A DNA stretch of 64,000 nucleotides from Streptomyces sp. HM190 (lineage in GTDB: Bacteria > Actinomycetota > Actinomycetes > Streptomycetales > Streptomycetaceae). A model generated the notes under the pieces. The model ran no database searches and had not been told where the DNA came from. It worked only from the letters and a program-made list of their open reading frames with translations. The stretch is from NCBI RefSeq assembly GCF_009857135.1, contig NZ_CP047318.1, positions 4,154,001 to 4,218,000 of the forward strand, read 5' to 3'. The position numbers and the translations under genes are program-made. How positions within the stretch are numbered: position 1 is the stretch's first letter; each line of letters opens with the position of its first letter. Below are positions 55,391-62,964 of this stretch, piece after piece.

Positions 55391-55783
55391 ATGCCGGACG
55401 GTGGTGAGCCCATGGCGGGAGTGGACGACGAGTCCCGGCGTTCACGAAGGACGGCCGGGACGCGGTCACGGGGGACGAACGGGGAAGGACAGCGAGCAGC
55501 GGACGGAGACCCGCGGCACACGGCGGACGGCGAACGCCCGCGAGGCACGGAACCTCCGGGCACCGACCTGCGGGAGCCGGACCTGCGGGGACCGGCGGAG
55601 GCCAACCCCGAAGCGGGCGCCGCAGACCCCGACGAGCGGGGCGACGCCGCGCGGAGACGGCGCCGGGCCCAGTTCCTGCGGGAACTGACGGAGGCACGGG
55701 AACTGCGCGACCGGGTGCAGCCGCGCCGGGCCAAGGCGGCCCGGCTGCGGCACGCGATGCGCATGCGCACCTTCCGCTGGTAG
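55391..55783 (+). CDS. Arg-rich conserved Streptomyces hypothetical protein
   Basis: This protein of about 130 residues has a low-complexity acidic/Arg-rich first half and a conserved basic C-terminal helix (RRRAQFLRELTEARELRDRV, then RLRHAMRMRTFRW). It may bind RNA or the ribosome. The start is uncertain: ATG 55391 and ATG 55412 are both weakly supported. Confidence 0.6.
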   Translation: MPDGGEPMAGVDDESRRSRRTAGTRSRGTNGEGQRAADGDPRHTADGERPRGTEPPGTDLREPDLRGPAEANPEAGAADPDERGDAARRRRRAQFLRELTEARELRDRVQPRRAKAARLRHAMRMRTFRW

Positions 55784-55848
55784 CCCGCCCGGCAGCACCA
55801 CGAGCACCCCCTGTAAACCCCCGAACACCCCCGTCCGACACACCCGCA

Positions 55849-55877
55849 CGGCCCCCGCTCGGGCCGTACGGGGGCCG
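55849..55877 (+). terminator. Hairpin terminator
   Basis: A 9-bp GC-only stem (55849-55857 with 55869-55877) lies 65 bases after the preceding stop. The rest of the 372-base gap to 56155 has no gene. Confidence 0.55.
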
Positions 55878-56155
55878 CTCACGGGGCATGCGCGGGACGC
55901 TCACGGGGTGGCCGTGCATATGCAGCGGGGAACTGCGCGTACGATCCGCACGTGGCGGCAACAGGTGCGCAGGTGAACGCCGTGCCCGGCCGGCGATCAA
56001 AACTGCCGGACACAGGGAGCCGAAGACGTCCCCTGGGCGCTCTGTTTCTGCCACGATTCCGAGTGGGTGGGGCTCGGAGGACAGCACTCCCCGCCCATCG
56101 ACCTCCGCCGGGGGGACCCCCAACCGGCACGCCTATGACCAGTGGGAGAGTCACG

Positions 56156-56680
56156 GTGTACTTCGCCGCACTGCTCGCGCGCACCGAAGACGGGTGGGAA
56201 GCGAGCGACACAGAGCTCGACGATGTGGAGACCCTGTCGGATCTGGCCGACCTGGCCCGTGAAGCCTCGCCCGACGACGACACGGTGCTGGTGCTCATCG
56301 AGCAGGAGGACGCCTGGTTCGGCGTCGTCCGCATCGATGGTGAGGACGACCCTCGTATCTACGTCTCCGACGCCGCCGCCGCTGCCCGCAGCAGCTACGG
56401 CGAGATCCTGCTCACCGCCGAACTGCTCGGAAGGGAGCCCGGAGACGACGTACCCGACCTGGACTCCCTAGACCTCGACGGTACGGAGGACGGTGAGCCC
56501 GACAGCGATGACGACGACGCGGCCGCCGACGCCGTACCGCACAGCCCGGTCGGCGACACCGGGATCCTCGACGACCTGGGAGTGAGTGAGAAGGAACTGC
56601 GCGCCCTCGACGCCGACGACGCCCTCAACTCCATCGCCGAGGCCCTGGGCGCCTCGGAGGTCCTGGAGACGGTCCGCTAG
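56156..56680 (+). CDS. tRNA adenosine deaminase-associated protein
   Basis: This 174-residue acidic protein precedes tadA in actinobacteria and carries that database name. It starts VYFAALLARTEDGWEASD, has AWFGVVRIDGEDDPR in the middle and ends in an acidic stretch followed by GVSEKELRALDADDALNSIAEALG. No catalytic motif is visible. I chose the GTG at 56156 with GGGAG 7 bases upstream rather than ATG 56135. A terminator hairpin separates it from tadA. Confidence 0.85.
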   Translation: MYFAALLARTEDGWEASDTELDDVETLSDLADLAREASPDDDTVLVLIEQEDAWFGVVRIDGEDDPRIYVSDAAAAARSSYGEILLTAELLGREPGDDVPDLDSLDLDGTEDGEPDSDDDDAAADAVPHSPVGDTGILDDLGVSEKELRALDADDALNSIAEALGASEVLETVR

Positions 56681-56690
56681 GAGTGCCTGG

Positions 56691-56730
56691 TCGTCGCCGG
56701 GCCCGTCTCGTCACGACGGCCCGGCGACGA
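56691..56730 (+). terminator. Hairpin between the deaminase-associated gene and tadA
   Basis: A perfect 13-bp stem (56691-56703 with 56718-56730) starts 10 bases after the stop codon. Confidence 0.7.
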
Positions 56731-56810
56731 GGCGGCTTCCCCGTGACTCCCAGCACCTCGGCGGCGGCTCGGCGACGGCCCGTCGGCGGCCGATCCGCTA
56801 GGTTCCCCGG

Positions 56811-57308
56811 GTGACCGAAGCAACCGACGCAGAGGCACCGGGCCCCGATCCGGTACGCGACCGCTGGCGGCCCGCGATGCGGCTCGCCCTGGACGAGGCC
56901 GGTCGGGCCGCCGCGGGCGGCGACGTCCCGGTCGGCGCCGTCGTCCTGGGCCCGGACGGTACGACCGTCCTGGCCACCGGGCACAACGAGCGCGAGGCGA
57001 CCGGCGACCCGACGGCCCACGCCGAGGTACTGGCCGTCCGCCGGGCCGCCGCGGCGCTCGGCGCGTGGCGGCTGACCGGCTGCACCCTGGTCGTCACCCT
57101 CGAACCCTGCACGATGTGCGCCGGCGCGATCGTGCAGTCCCGGGTCGACCGGGTCGTCTACGGCGCCCGCGACGAGAAGGCCGGCGCGGCCGGTTCCCTC
57201 TGGGACGTCGTACGCGACCGCCGCCTCAACCACCGCCCCGAGGTCGTCGAGGGCGTCCTGGCCGACGACTGCGCCCGGCTCCTCACGGACTTCTTCCGCC
57301 TCCGCTGA
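56811..57308 (+). CDS. tadA: tRNA adenosine(34) deaminase
   Basis: TadA (165 residues) converts A34 to inosine in tRNA-Arg(ACG), an essential wobble modification. The zinc site is complete: HAEV (His and the proton-shuttle Glu) and PCTMC. The N-terminal segment (VRDRWRPAMRLALDEA) and EKAGAAGS near residue 125 fit the tRNA-specific enzyme rather than cytosine deaminase. Start GTG. Confidence 0.94.
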   Translation: MTEATDAEAPGPDPVRDRWRPAMRLALDEAGRAAAGGDVPVGAVVLGPDGTTVLATGHNEREATGDPTAHAEVLAVRRAAAALGAWRLTGCTLVVTLEPCTMCAGAIVQSRVDRVVYGARDEKAGAAGSLWDVVRDRRLNHRPEVVEGVLADDCARLLTDFFRLR

Positions 57309-57386
57309 ACCGCCCGCCGCTGCGCACCCGGGCGTCCCCGTCTATCGATTTCAAAGCACGCCCCACCTTGCTGTAAGGTCTCCCTC

Positions 57387-57471
57387 GGTAGCGTGTCCGA
57401 GCGGCCGAAGGAGCTCGCCTCGAAAGCGAGTGTGGCGCAAGTCACCGAGGGTTCAAATCCCTCCGCTACCG
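57387..57471 (+). tRNA. tRNA-Ser (anticodon CGA)
   Basis: An 85-base class II tRNA with acceptor GGTAGCG/CGCTACC, anticodon loop CTCGAAA, a long variable arm and T-loop TTCAAAT. Confidence 0.96.
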
Positions 57472-57476
57472 CTGAA

Positions 57477-57506
57477 GAAGGGCCCCGCCGTCAGGTGGGG
57501 TCCTTC
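57477..57506 (+). terminator. Hairpin terminator after tRNA-Ser(CGA)
   Basis: A 13-bp stem (57477-57489 with 57494-57506) with two G-T wobbles and a 4-base loop follows the tRNA by 5 bases. Confidence 0.72.
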
Positions 57507-57592
57507 CTGCGTTCCGGGGACCTCCTGCGAACGCATGATCGGGTTACACTCGCCGCCGGTGGACAGGGACACATGAGGCGGGGGAGGCCGCT

Positions 57593-57769
57593 GTGGCGGT
57601 GCAGGGGAAGAAGATCGCGGTGTACGTGCTCGTGGTCTTCGTGCTGTACGTGATCATCACCGACCCGGAGAAGGCCGCCGACTACGTCCAGATAGGGTTC
57701 GAGGGCATCTCTACCGCCGCCCAGTCCATCGGCGACTTCTTCACGTGGATCGCCGACGGGGCCGCATAG
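57593..57769 (+). CDS. Small single-pass membrane protein
   Basis: This 58-codon frame starts at GTG with GGAGG 5 bases upstream. Residues 8-22 (IAVYVLVVFVLYVII) form a short transmembrane helix; the C-terminal half is amphipathic (DYVQIGFEGISTAAQS; FFTWIADGAA). Third-position GC is high throughout. The Dabb gene follows 46 bases later. Function unknown. Confidence 0.78.
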   Translation: MAVQGKKIAVYVLVVFVLYVIITDPEKAADYVQIGFEGISTAAQSIGDFFTWIADGAA

Positions 57770-57815
57770 GGCCCAGCCGCACCCCCGCCTCGCACGACTC
57801 CCCAGGAGCACCCTC

Positions 57816-58109
57816 ATGATCCGCCACCTGGTCCTGTTCAAGCTCAACGAGGGCGTCGAGCGGGACGACCCGCGCGTCGTCGAGGGCGAGAAGGCCTTCC
57901 GGGCGCTCGACGGCACCATCGCGGAGCTGCGCCACTGGGAGCTGGGCTGGAACATCAGCGACCGGCCCATCGCGTACGACTTCGCGATCAACTCGGCGTT
58001 CGACGACGCGGACGCCCTGCGCCGGTACGTCGAGCACCCCGACCACCAGGCCGGCGTCGCCCTGTGGCGGGAGTTCGCCACCTGGGTGATCGCGGACTAC
58101 GAGTACTGA
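57816..58109 (+). CDS. Dabb (stress-responsive A/B barrel) family protein
   Basis: This 97-residue protein matches the dimeric alpha/beta-barrel Dabb family (MIRHLVLFKLNEGV; YVEHPDHQAGVALWREF). Family members range from stress proteins to polyketide cyclases. Alone here, it has no assigned substrate. The ATG has CAGGAG 7-8 bases upstream. Confidence 0.88.
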   Translation: MIRHLVLFKLNEGVERDDPRVVEGEKAFRALDGTIAELRHWELGWNISDRPIAYDFAINSAFDDADALRRYVEHPDHQAGVALWREFATWVIADYEY

Positions 58110-58172
58110 CCCGCCGGGCCCCCGCCCACAGGTCCGTACGGCAGGTCCGTGCGGCACGTCCGCACCACCCCG

Positions 58173-58197
58173 CCCCGCACCACTCGAAGGTGCGGGG
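58173..58197 (+). terminator. Hairpin terminator after the Dabb gene
   Basis: A 9-bp stem (58173-58181 with 58189-58197) with a 7-base loop lies 63 bases after the stop. The sigF promoter must lie between here and 58364; ATCACA-N12-TGTGAT (58281-58304) is the only palindrome I see there. Confidence 0.65.
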
Positions 58198-58364
58198 CTT
58201 CGTCGTGCCCGGCTCGCCGGTTCCCCCGATTGCCCGGCACGGTCCTCACTCTCCCTCAACACGGCTATATGAGGTGCTTGATCACAGTGCACATGTCTTG
58301 TGATGCTATGACCGCTTTTGACGGTTGAATTGATGAGTTGATCGATGAAGAGGTGGCGTTGACC

Positions 58365-59186
58365 GTGTCGGCCAGTACTGCGCCACCCCAGGAAGAGACC
58401 CAAGCCCCCGTTCAGGAGAAACGTCGCGGCGCCGACACCCGCGCCCTGACCCAGGTGCTCTTCGGCCAGCTCAAGCACCTGGAACCGGGCACCCCGGAGC
58501 ACAACCGCGTACGCGGGGCGCTCATCGAGGCGAACCTCCCGCTCGTGCGGTACGCGGCCGCCCGCTTCCGCTCCCGCAACGAGCCCATGGAGGACGTCGT
58601 CCAGGTCGGCACCATCGGCCTGATCAACGCCATCGACCGCTTCGACCCCGACCGGGGCGTGCAGTTCCCGACGTTCGCGATGCCGACCGTGGTCGGCGAG
58701 ATCAAGCGCTACTTCCGCGACAACGTCCGCACGGTCCACGTCCCCCGCCGGCTCCACGAGCTCTGGGTCCAGGTGAACGGCGCCACCGAGGACCTCACGA
58801 CCGCCTTCGGCCGGACCCCCACGACCGCCGAGATCGCCGAGCGGCTCCGGATCGGCGAGGACGAGGTCCTGTCCTGCATCGAGGCCGGCCGTTCCTACCA
58901 CGCGACCTCGCTGGAGGCCGCCCAGGAGGGCGACGGAATGCCGGGGCTCCTCGACCGGCTCGGCTACGAGGACCCCGAACTCGACGGCGTCGAACACCGC
59001 GATCTCGTACGGCACCTCCTCGTCCAGCTCCCCGAACGCGAACAGCGCATCCTGTTGCTCCGCTACTACAGCAACCTGACGCAGTCGCAGATCAGCGCGG
59101 AGCTGGGCGTCTCCCAGATGCACGTGTCCCGGCTGCTGGCCCGGAGCTTCGCGCGCCTGCGGTCGGCGAACCGCATCGAGTCCTAG
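58365..59186 (+). CDS. sigF: RNA polymerase sigma factor, SigF (SigB/F/G family)
   Basis: This 273-residue group 3 sigma factor has region 2 ([27 protein letters not shown]), region 3 and region 4 ([33 protein letters not shown]). The pairing with a SigN-type gene just downstream matches Streptomyces SigF, which acts late in spore maturation. I chose GTG 58365 with an AGGTGG-type site upstream; TTG 58338 and GTG 58353 are alternatives. The stop TAG at 59184-59186 is part of the CTAG where an IS has inserted, so the protein is intact. Confidence 0.93.
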   Translation: MSASTAPPQEETQAPVQEKRRGADTRALTQVLFGQLKHLEPGTPEHNRVRGALIEANLPLVRYAAARFRSRNEPMEDVVQVGTIGLINAIDRFDPDRGVQFPTFAMPTVVGEIKRYFRDNVRTVHVPRRLHELWVQVNGATEDLTTAFGRTPTTAEIAERLRIGEDEVLSCIEAGRSYHATSLEAAQEGDGMPGLLDRLGYEDPELDGVEHRDLVRHLLVQLPEREQRILLLRYYSNLTQSQISAELGVSQMHVSRLLARSFARLRSANRIES

Positions 59187-60131
59187 GGTGTGTGTCGAAA
59201 GTGGATCTTGAACGTGAGATGATCTTGCTTCGTGGCACGTGGAGATCTGACGGACGCGCAATGGGCGGTGCTGGAACCGCTGTTGCCGAAGGGCAAGAAG
59301 CCCGGACGGCCGCCGACGTGGGCCAGGCGGCAGCTGATCGACGGCATACGGTTCCGGGTCCGTACTGGCGTTCCGTGGCGGGACCTGCCCGCCGAGTACG
59401 GGCCGTGGGGCCGGGCGTACGACTTGTTCCGGCGGTGGCAGCGGGACGGCACCTGGCATCGGATCTTCACCGCGCTCCAGGCCCGGGCCGACGCGAAAGA
59501 GCTGATCACCTGGGACATCAACGTCGACTCCACGGTGTGTCGGGCCCACCAGCACGCCGCCGGGGCAAGGAAAAAGGGGAGCTGCAGAAGGAGCCGCCCG
59601 GCGGCGTCGGCGTCGAGCCCGACGACCACGGCCTCGGCCGCTCGCGCGGTGGCCTGACCACCAAGCTGCACCTGGCCGTCGAACAAGGCCAGAAGCCCAT
59701 GTCCATCGTGATCACGGCCGGCCAGCGGGGCGACTCCCCGCAGTTCGAGCCTGTCCTGAACAAGATCCGCGTCCCGCGTCTTGGCCCAGGCAGGCCGCGC
59801 ACCCGGCCCGATCGTGTGCGCGCCGACAAGGCGTACGCCTCCCGGAAGAACCGCGCTTACCTGCGGCAGCGCAGGATCCGCTGCACCATCCCGGACAAGG
59901 CCGACCAGGCCCGCAACCGCAAGAAACGCGGCTCGCGCGGCGGCCGACCGCCGAAGTTCGACCCGCAGGACTACAAGGCTCGGCACGCGGTCGAGTGCGG
60001 CATCAACCGCCTCAAAAGGCACCGGGCCGTGGCCACGAGGTACGACAAGCTCGCGGTCCGCTACGAGGCGACCGTCCTCGTAGCGGCCATCAATGAATGG
60101 CTGTGACCAGCACATTCGATACACGCCCTAG
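59183..60131 (+). mobile_element. IS5-type insertion sequence with CTAG target duplication
   Basis: A 941-bp element (59187-60127) is flanked on both sides by CTAG. Its ends are imperfect inverted repeats: GGTGTGTGTCGAAAGTG on the left and, read inward, GGCGTGTATCGAATGTG on the right (14 of 17 identical). It carries a two-frame transposase. The CTAG duplication is typical of the IS427-like group of IS5. It is not present between sigF and sigN in the Streptomyces loci I know, so it is probably recent. Confidence 0.92.
59232..60106 (+). CDS. IS5-family transposase made by -1 frameshifting
   Basis: Frame A (GTG 59232 to a stop at 59657) encodes the N-terminal DUF4096-like DNA-binding part ([28 protein letters not shown]) and the first DDE Asp ([12 protein letters not shown]). 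Frame B, offset by -1, continues from about 59576 to 60106 with the second Asp (VRADKAYAS) and the Glu ([14 protein letters not shown]). The switch can occur on the A-run at 59571-59575 (GGAAAAAGGGG). The fused product of about 291 residues would be a complete DDE transposase, so the element may be active. Confidence 0.85.
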
Positions 60132-60150
60132 AAGGCTCATCGAGTCCCGG

Positions 60151-60189
60151 GCCGCATGGAGCTCCAGGCCGCATCGAGCTCCATGCGGC
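60151..60189 (+). terminator. Original sigF terminator hairpin, displaced by the IS
   Basis: A perfect 13-bp stem (60151-60163 with 60177-60189) around 13 bases lies 20 bases beyond the right CTAG. Without the IS it would stand about 20 bases after the sigF stop codon. Confidence 0.6.
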
Positions 60190-60671
60190 TTCGGGGCAGG
60201 CGCGGCACCCGTCCCCGGCGGTAGCGGGCGCCCGGAACGAGGCCGGCCCTTCCGGGTACCGCAAGCGGGGGCGTCGGCGTGACCGTCGGTAACCGGCGAT
60301 CCTCGTTCCGGCCCGGAGGGACCGTGGGGCACGCGGGGCGCACGAAGGCAGGCGGGGCGCACAGAATGGGCCACGAGCACACGTGCCCAGGCCATCTGGT
60401 CCAACCGAATGCGCTGTCGACGCATCACCTCGGAGAGCGAATCACACACCGAGGCCCTTTCAGTCAGTTATGGGCCGAAACACCGTCAGACCATCTGTTT
60501 CCAGGGCGAATTACCCCGCTCCATGTCGACATGTCACTACATCGCGTTGCCGACGTGTGACATTCTTCCCCCAGCGCGTTTGCCGTGGCCTCGCCGCCGG
60601 TATTCAGGTGGAGGCTGCGTTCCTTACGACGGAGCGTCCGCCGCGACCGTCCGCGACCCAAAGGGGGTGGC
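60190..60671. other. Upstream region of sigN
   Basis: No gene is supported in these 480 bases. Positions 60400-60580 are less GC-rich than average and contain the palindrome CATGTCGACATG (60522-60533). This is where sigN promoters are expected. Confidence 0.4.
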
Positions 60672-61592
60672 ATGTCCGCAGACCAGGGCAGCTCGAAGGT
60701 GCTCACGCTCGCCAAGAGCGAGACCGCGCCCGACGCTATCCAGGCCCCTCAGGACCTTCAGGAGCTCGAGGACCTTCCCGGCACCCAGGCTCCGCCGGCG
60801 CCTGAGCTCCCGGCCTTGCCGGCCTCGGCGAACATCGACACCCGCACCCTGTCCCGCTCCCTGTTCCTGCGGCTCGCCGCCCTCGACGAGAACAGCCCCG
60901 AGCGCGCCTACGTCCGGGACACCCTCATCGAGCTCAACCTCCCGCTGGTGCGCTACGCGGCCGCCCGTTTCCGGTCGCGCAACGAGCCGATGGAGGACAT
61001 CGTCCAGGTCGGCACCATCGGCCTGATCAAGGCGATCGACCGCTTCGACTGCGAACGGGGCGTGGAGTTCCCGACCTTCGCGATGCCGACGGTCGTGGGC
61101 GAGATCAAACGGTTCTTCCGCGACACCTCGTGGTCGGTCCGGGTCCCGCGCCGCCTCCAGGAGCTGCGCCTGGCCCTCACCAAGGCCAGCGACGAGCTGT
61201 CGCAGAAGCTCGACCGCTCCCCGACGGTCACCGAACTCGCCGCCGTCCTCGGCGTGTCGGAGGAGGACGTCGTCGACGGCCTCGCGGTCGGCAACGCGTA
61301 CACGGCGTCGTCGCTCGACTCACCCGCCCCCGAGGACGACGGCGGCGAGGGCTCGCTCGCGGACCGCCTCGGCTACGAGGACACCGCTCTCGAAGGGGTC
61401 GAGTACCGCGAGTCGCTCAAGCCGCTGCTCGCCAAGCTCCCGCCCCGTGAGCGCCGGATCATCATGCTCCGCTTCTTCGCGAACATGACCCAGTCGCAGA
61501 TCGGCGAGGAGGTCGGCATCTCCCAGATGCACGTCTCCCGCCTCCTCACCCGCACCCTGGCCCAGCTGCGTGAGGGGCTCATCTCCGACTGA
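60672..61592 (+). CDS. sigN: RNA polymerase sigma factor, SigN (SigB/F/G family)
   Basis: This 306-residue group 3 sigma factor has an acidic/Pro-rich N terminus (about 55 residues), region 2 ([27 protein letters not shown]) and region 4 ([33 protein letters not shown]). It is close to the sigF product, suggesting an old tandem duplication. The start [13 protein letters not shown] and the position after sigF fit Streptomyces SigN, which controls development. The ATG has AAGGGGG upstream. Confidence 0.92.
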   Translation: MSADQGSSKVLTLAKSETAPDAIQAPQDLQELEDLPGTQAPPAPELPALPASANIDTRTLSRSLFLRLAALDENSPERAYVRDTLIELNLPLVRYAAARFRSRNEPMEDIVQVGTIGLIKAIDRFDCERGVEFPTFAMPTVVGEIKRFFRDTSWSVRVPRRLQELRLALTKASDELSQKLDRSPTVTELAAVLGVSEEDVVDGLAVGNAYTASSLDSPAPEDDGGEGSLADRLGYEDTALEGVEYRESLKPLLAKLPPRERRIIMLRFFANMTQSQIGEEVGISQMHVSRLLTRTLAQLREGLISD

Positions 61593-61629
61593 GCCCTCGT
61601 CAGGAGGCGGAGCAGCGCCCGGACAGAGA

Positions 61630-61676
61630 GACGACCGCCGGGATGTCCGTTCGTTCAGGACATCCCGGCGGTCGTC
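61630..61676 (+). terminator. Strong hairpin terminator after sigN
   Basis: A perfect 19-bp stem (61630-61648 with 61658-61676) around 9 bases lies 37 bases after the sigN stop. It is the longest terminator stem in the window. Confidence 0.88.
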
Positions 61677-61762
61677 GTGCGCGCGGACGGGTGTGCGGGG
61701 GCGGCGGAGCAAACGGATCGGTGACCGGATCGGTACGGGCGGCCGGCTCGGGGTCGCTCGTA

Positions 61763-61826
61763 CGGTTCCCCGCACCCCCTGAGGGCTCCGGGCGTCACTC
61801 ACACCGGCAAGAGGCGCGGGGAACCG
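61763..61826. repeat. REP-like inverted repeat
   Basis: CGGTTCCCCGC (61763-61773) pairs with GCGGGGAACCG (61816-61826). The arms match the family at 9117, 13879 and 52388. Confidence 0.6.
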
Positions 61827-61913
61827 CACGACCGGCAACGGCCCCACCCGCAGCCGCAGGACCACAGACACCCGGCAGACGGACATGCGGGCGCCCGCCG
61901 CCCCGCCGGACGG

Positions 61914-62093
61914 CTAGGGCGTGTTCGAAAGTCCCGTCTGCCCGGCGGCGTCCGGCACGCACGCTCGCCGCGTTGTCCGGGTCGCCCCGATACCACCGGT
62001 ATCGGGGCGACCCTCCGCCGTGCGATCGCACGCACCGGACGCCGCCGGGCCTGCCCTTCGGGCAGACGACGCCACTTTCGAAACACGCCCTAG
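61914..62093. mobile_element. 172-bp MITE with CTAG target duplication
   Basis: The element (61918-62089) has no gene. It is flanked by CTAG and ends in GGCGTGTTCGAAAGT and, read inward, GGCGTGTTTCGAAAGT. The arms stay similar for about 50 bases (CCCGGCGGCGTCCGG on both sides). A perfect 16-bp hairpin (61979-61994 with 61998-62013) occupies the centre. Its ends and target match the IS at 59187, so an IS5-type transposase probably moves it in trans. Confidence 0.88.
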
Positions 62094-62284
62094 CCGAGCG
62101 CCAGCCACACCACCGCCGCGACCACCGCCACCGCCGCGACGATCCCGACGATCAGACCGACGCGGGGCCCCGAGGGGGCCACCTCCGCACGGCCACCCCG
62201 CGGGGTCTCGTCAACGAACGCGCGGAACATCTGCGTGCTCCCGGCGGGGTCGTAGTTGCCCTGGGGGCCCTGGTTGTCAGCCAT
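62090..62284 (-). CDS. Small single-pass membrane protein
   Basis: This 64-residue protein has a soluble N terminus (MADNQGPQGNYDP; STQMFRAFVDETPRGG) and a C-terminal transmembrane helix (GLIVGIVAAVAVVAAVVWLAL). Its TAG stop lies in the CTAG at the right end of the MITE. The ATG at 62284 has AAGG about 9 bases upstream. No known family; it may be a tail-anchored protein. Confidence 0.75.
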   Translation of the reverse strand: MADNQGPQGNYDPAGSTQMFRAFVDETPRGGRAEVAPSGPRVGLIVGIVAAVAVVAAVVWLALG

Positions 62285-62406
62285 GGCCCGAGACCTTAGC
62301 GAATCGGCGAGGCGGCACCCAAGTGGGGTACGGCGGAGCGGGCCCCGCCCCACCGTCCTCCTTTACCAAGACTTGGGCCGCGAACCCCCGGATTCGTTTG
62401 CCTGCG

Positions 62407-62440
62407 GCAACCATCCAGTTCTATGGTTGCCCTAAGCAAC
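62407..62440. promoter_or_regulatory. MarR operator candidate
   Basis: Three alternating half-sites occur: GCAACCAT (62407-62414), ATGGTTGC (62423-62430) and GCAAC (62436-62440). GTTGC-CCTAA-GCAAC resembles the TTGCCTNAGGCAA-type sites of actinobacterial MarR proteins. It lies 20 bases before the marR-like start, in a place to repress both it and the pump gene. Confidence 0.65.
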
Positions 62441-62459
62441 AAACAGGGGAGGGGCTCCC

Positions 62460-62909
62460 ATGGCCGAGCGAGCGCAGTACGAGGAGCTGGCCCGTCAGCT
62501 CAGCGCCATCGGGGTCGTGAAGCGGGAGATCGCACGGATGCTGCCGTACGACTGCCCCGGCGGATCGGCGGGAGTCCTCATGCTGCTCGACCGGAACGGC
62601 GAGATGCGGATGAGCAGGCTCGCCGAGCTGCTCTCGGTGGACATGTCGGTGACCAGCCGCCATGTCGCGCACGTCGCCGAGCGGGGCTGGATCGAACGGC
62701 TCCCCGACCCGGCGGACAGACGCTCGCGCATCCTGCGCCTGACCCCCGAGGGCCGCGCCCTGGTCGCCGAACTCCACCGGCGCACCAGCGGGGTGATGGC
62801 GCATCGGCTGAGCGACTGGTCCGACGACGAGGTCGGCGAGCTGGTCCGGCTCCTCGGCCGGCTGCGCCACAGCTTCGACACGGCCGCCGCCTCCCGTCCG
62901 GCCCCCTGA
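62460..62909 (+). CDS. MarR-family transcriptional regulator
   Basis: This 149-residue winged-helix repressor has the recognition region MRMSRLAELLSVDMSVTSRHV and the wing LPDPADRRSRILRLTPEG. MarR proteins release DNA on binding small phenolic or drug ligands. The start has AGGGGAGGGG upstream. The efflux-pump gene begins 55 bases downstream in the same direction, so the two form an autoregulated drug-response unit. Confidence 0.93.
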   Translation: MAERAQYEELARQLSAIGVVKREIARMLPYDCPGGSAGVLMLLDRNGEMRMSRLAELLSVDMSVTSRHVAHVAERGWIERLPDPADRRSRILRLTPEGRALVAELHRRTSGVMAHRLSDWSDDEVGELVRLLGRLRHSFDTAAASRPAP

Positions 62910-62964
62910 AAGACACCCACCACAACCCGTACACCCGCGAAGACCACGTAAGAGAAGGAAGCCC

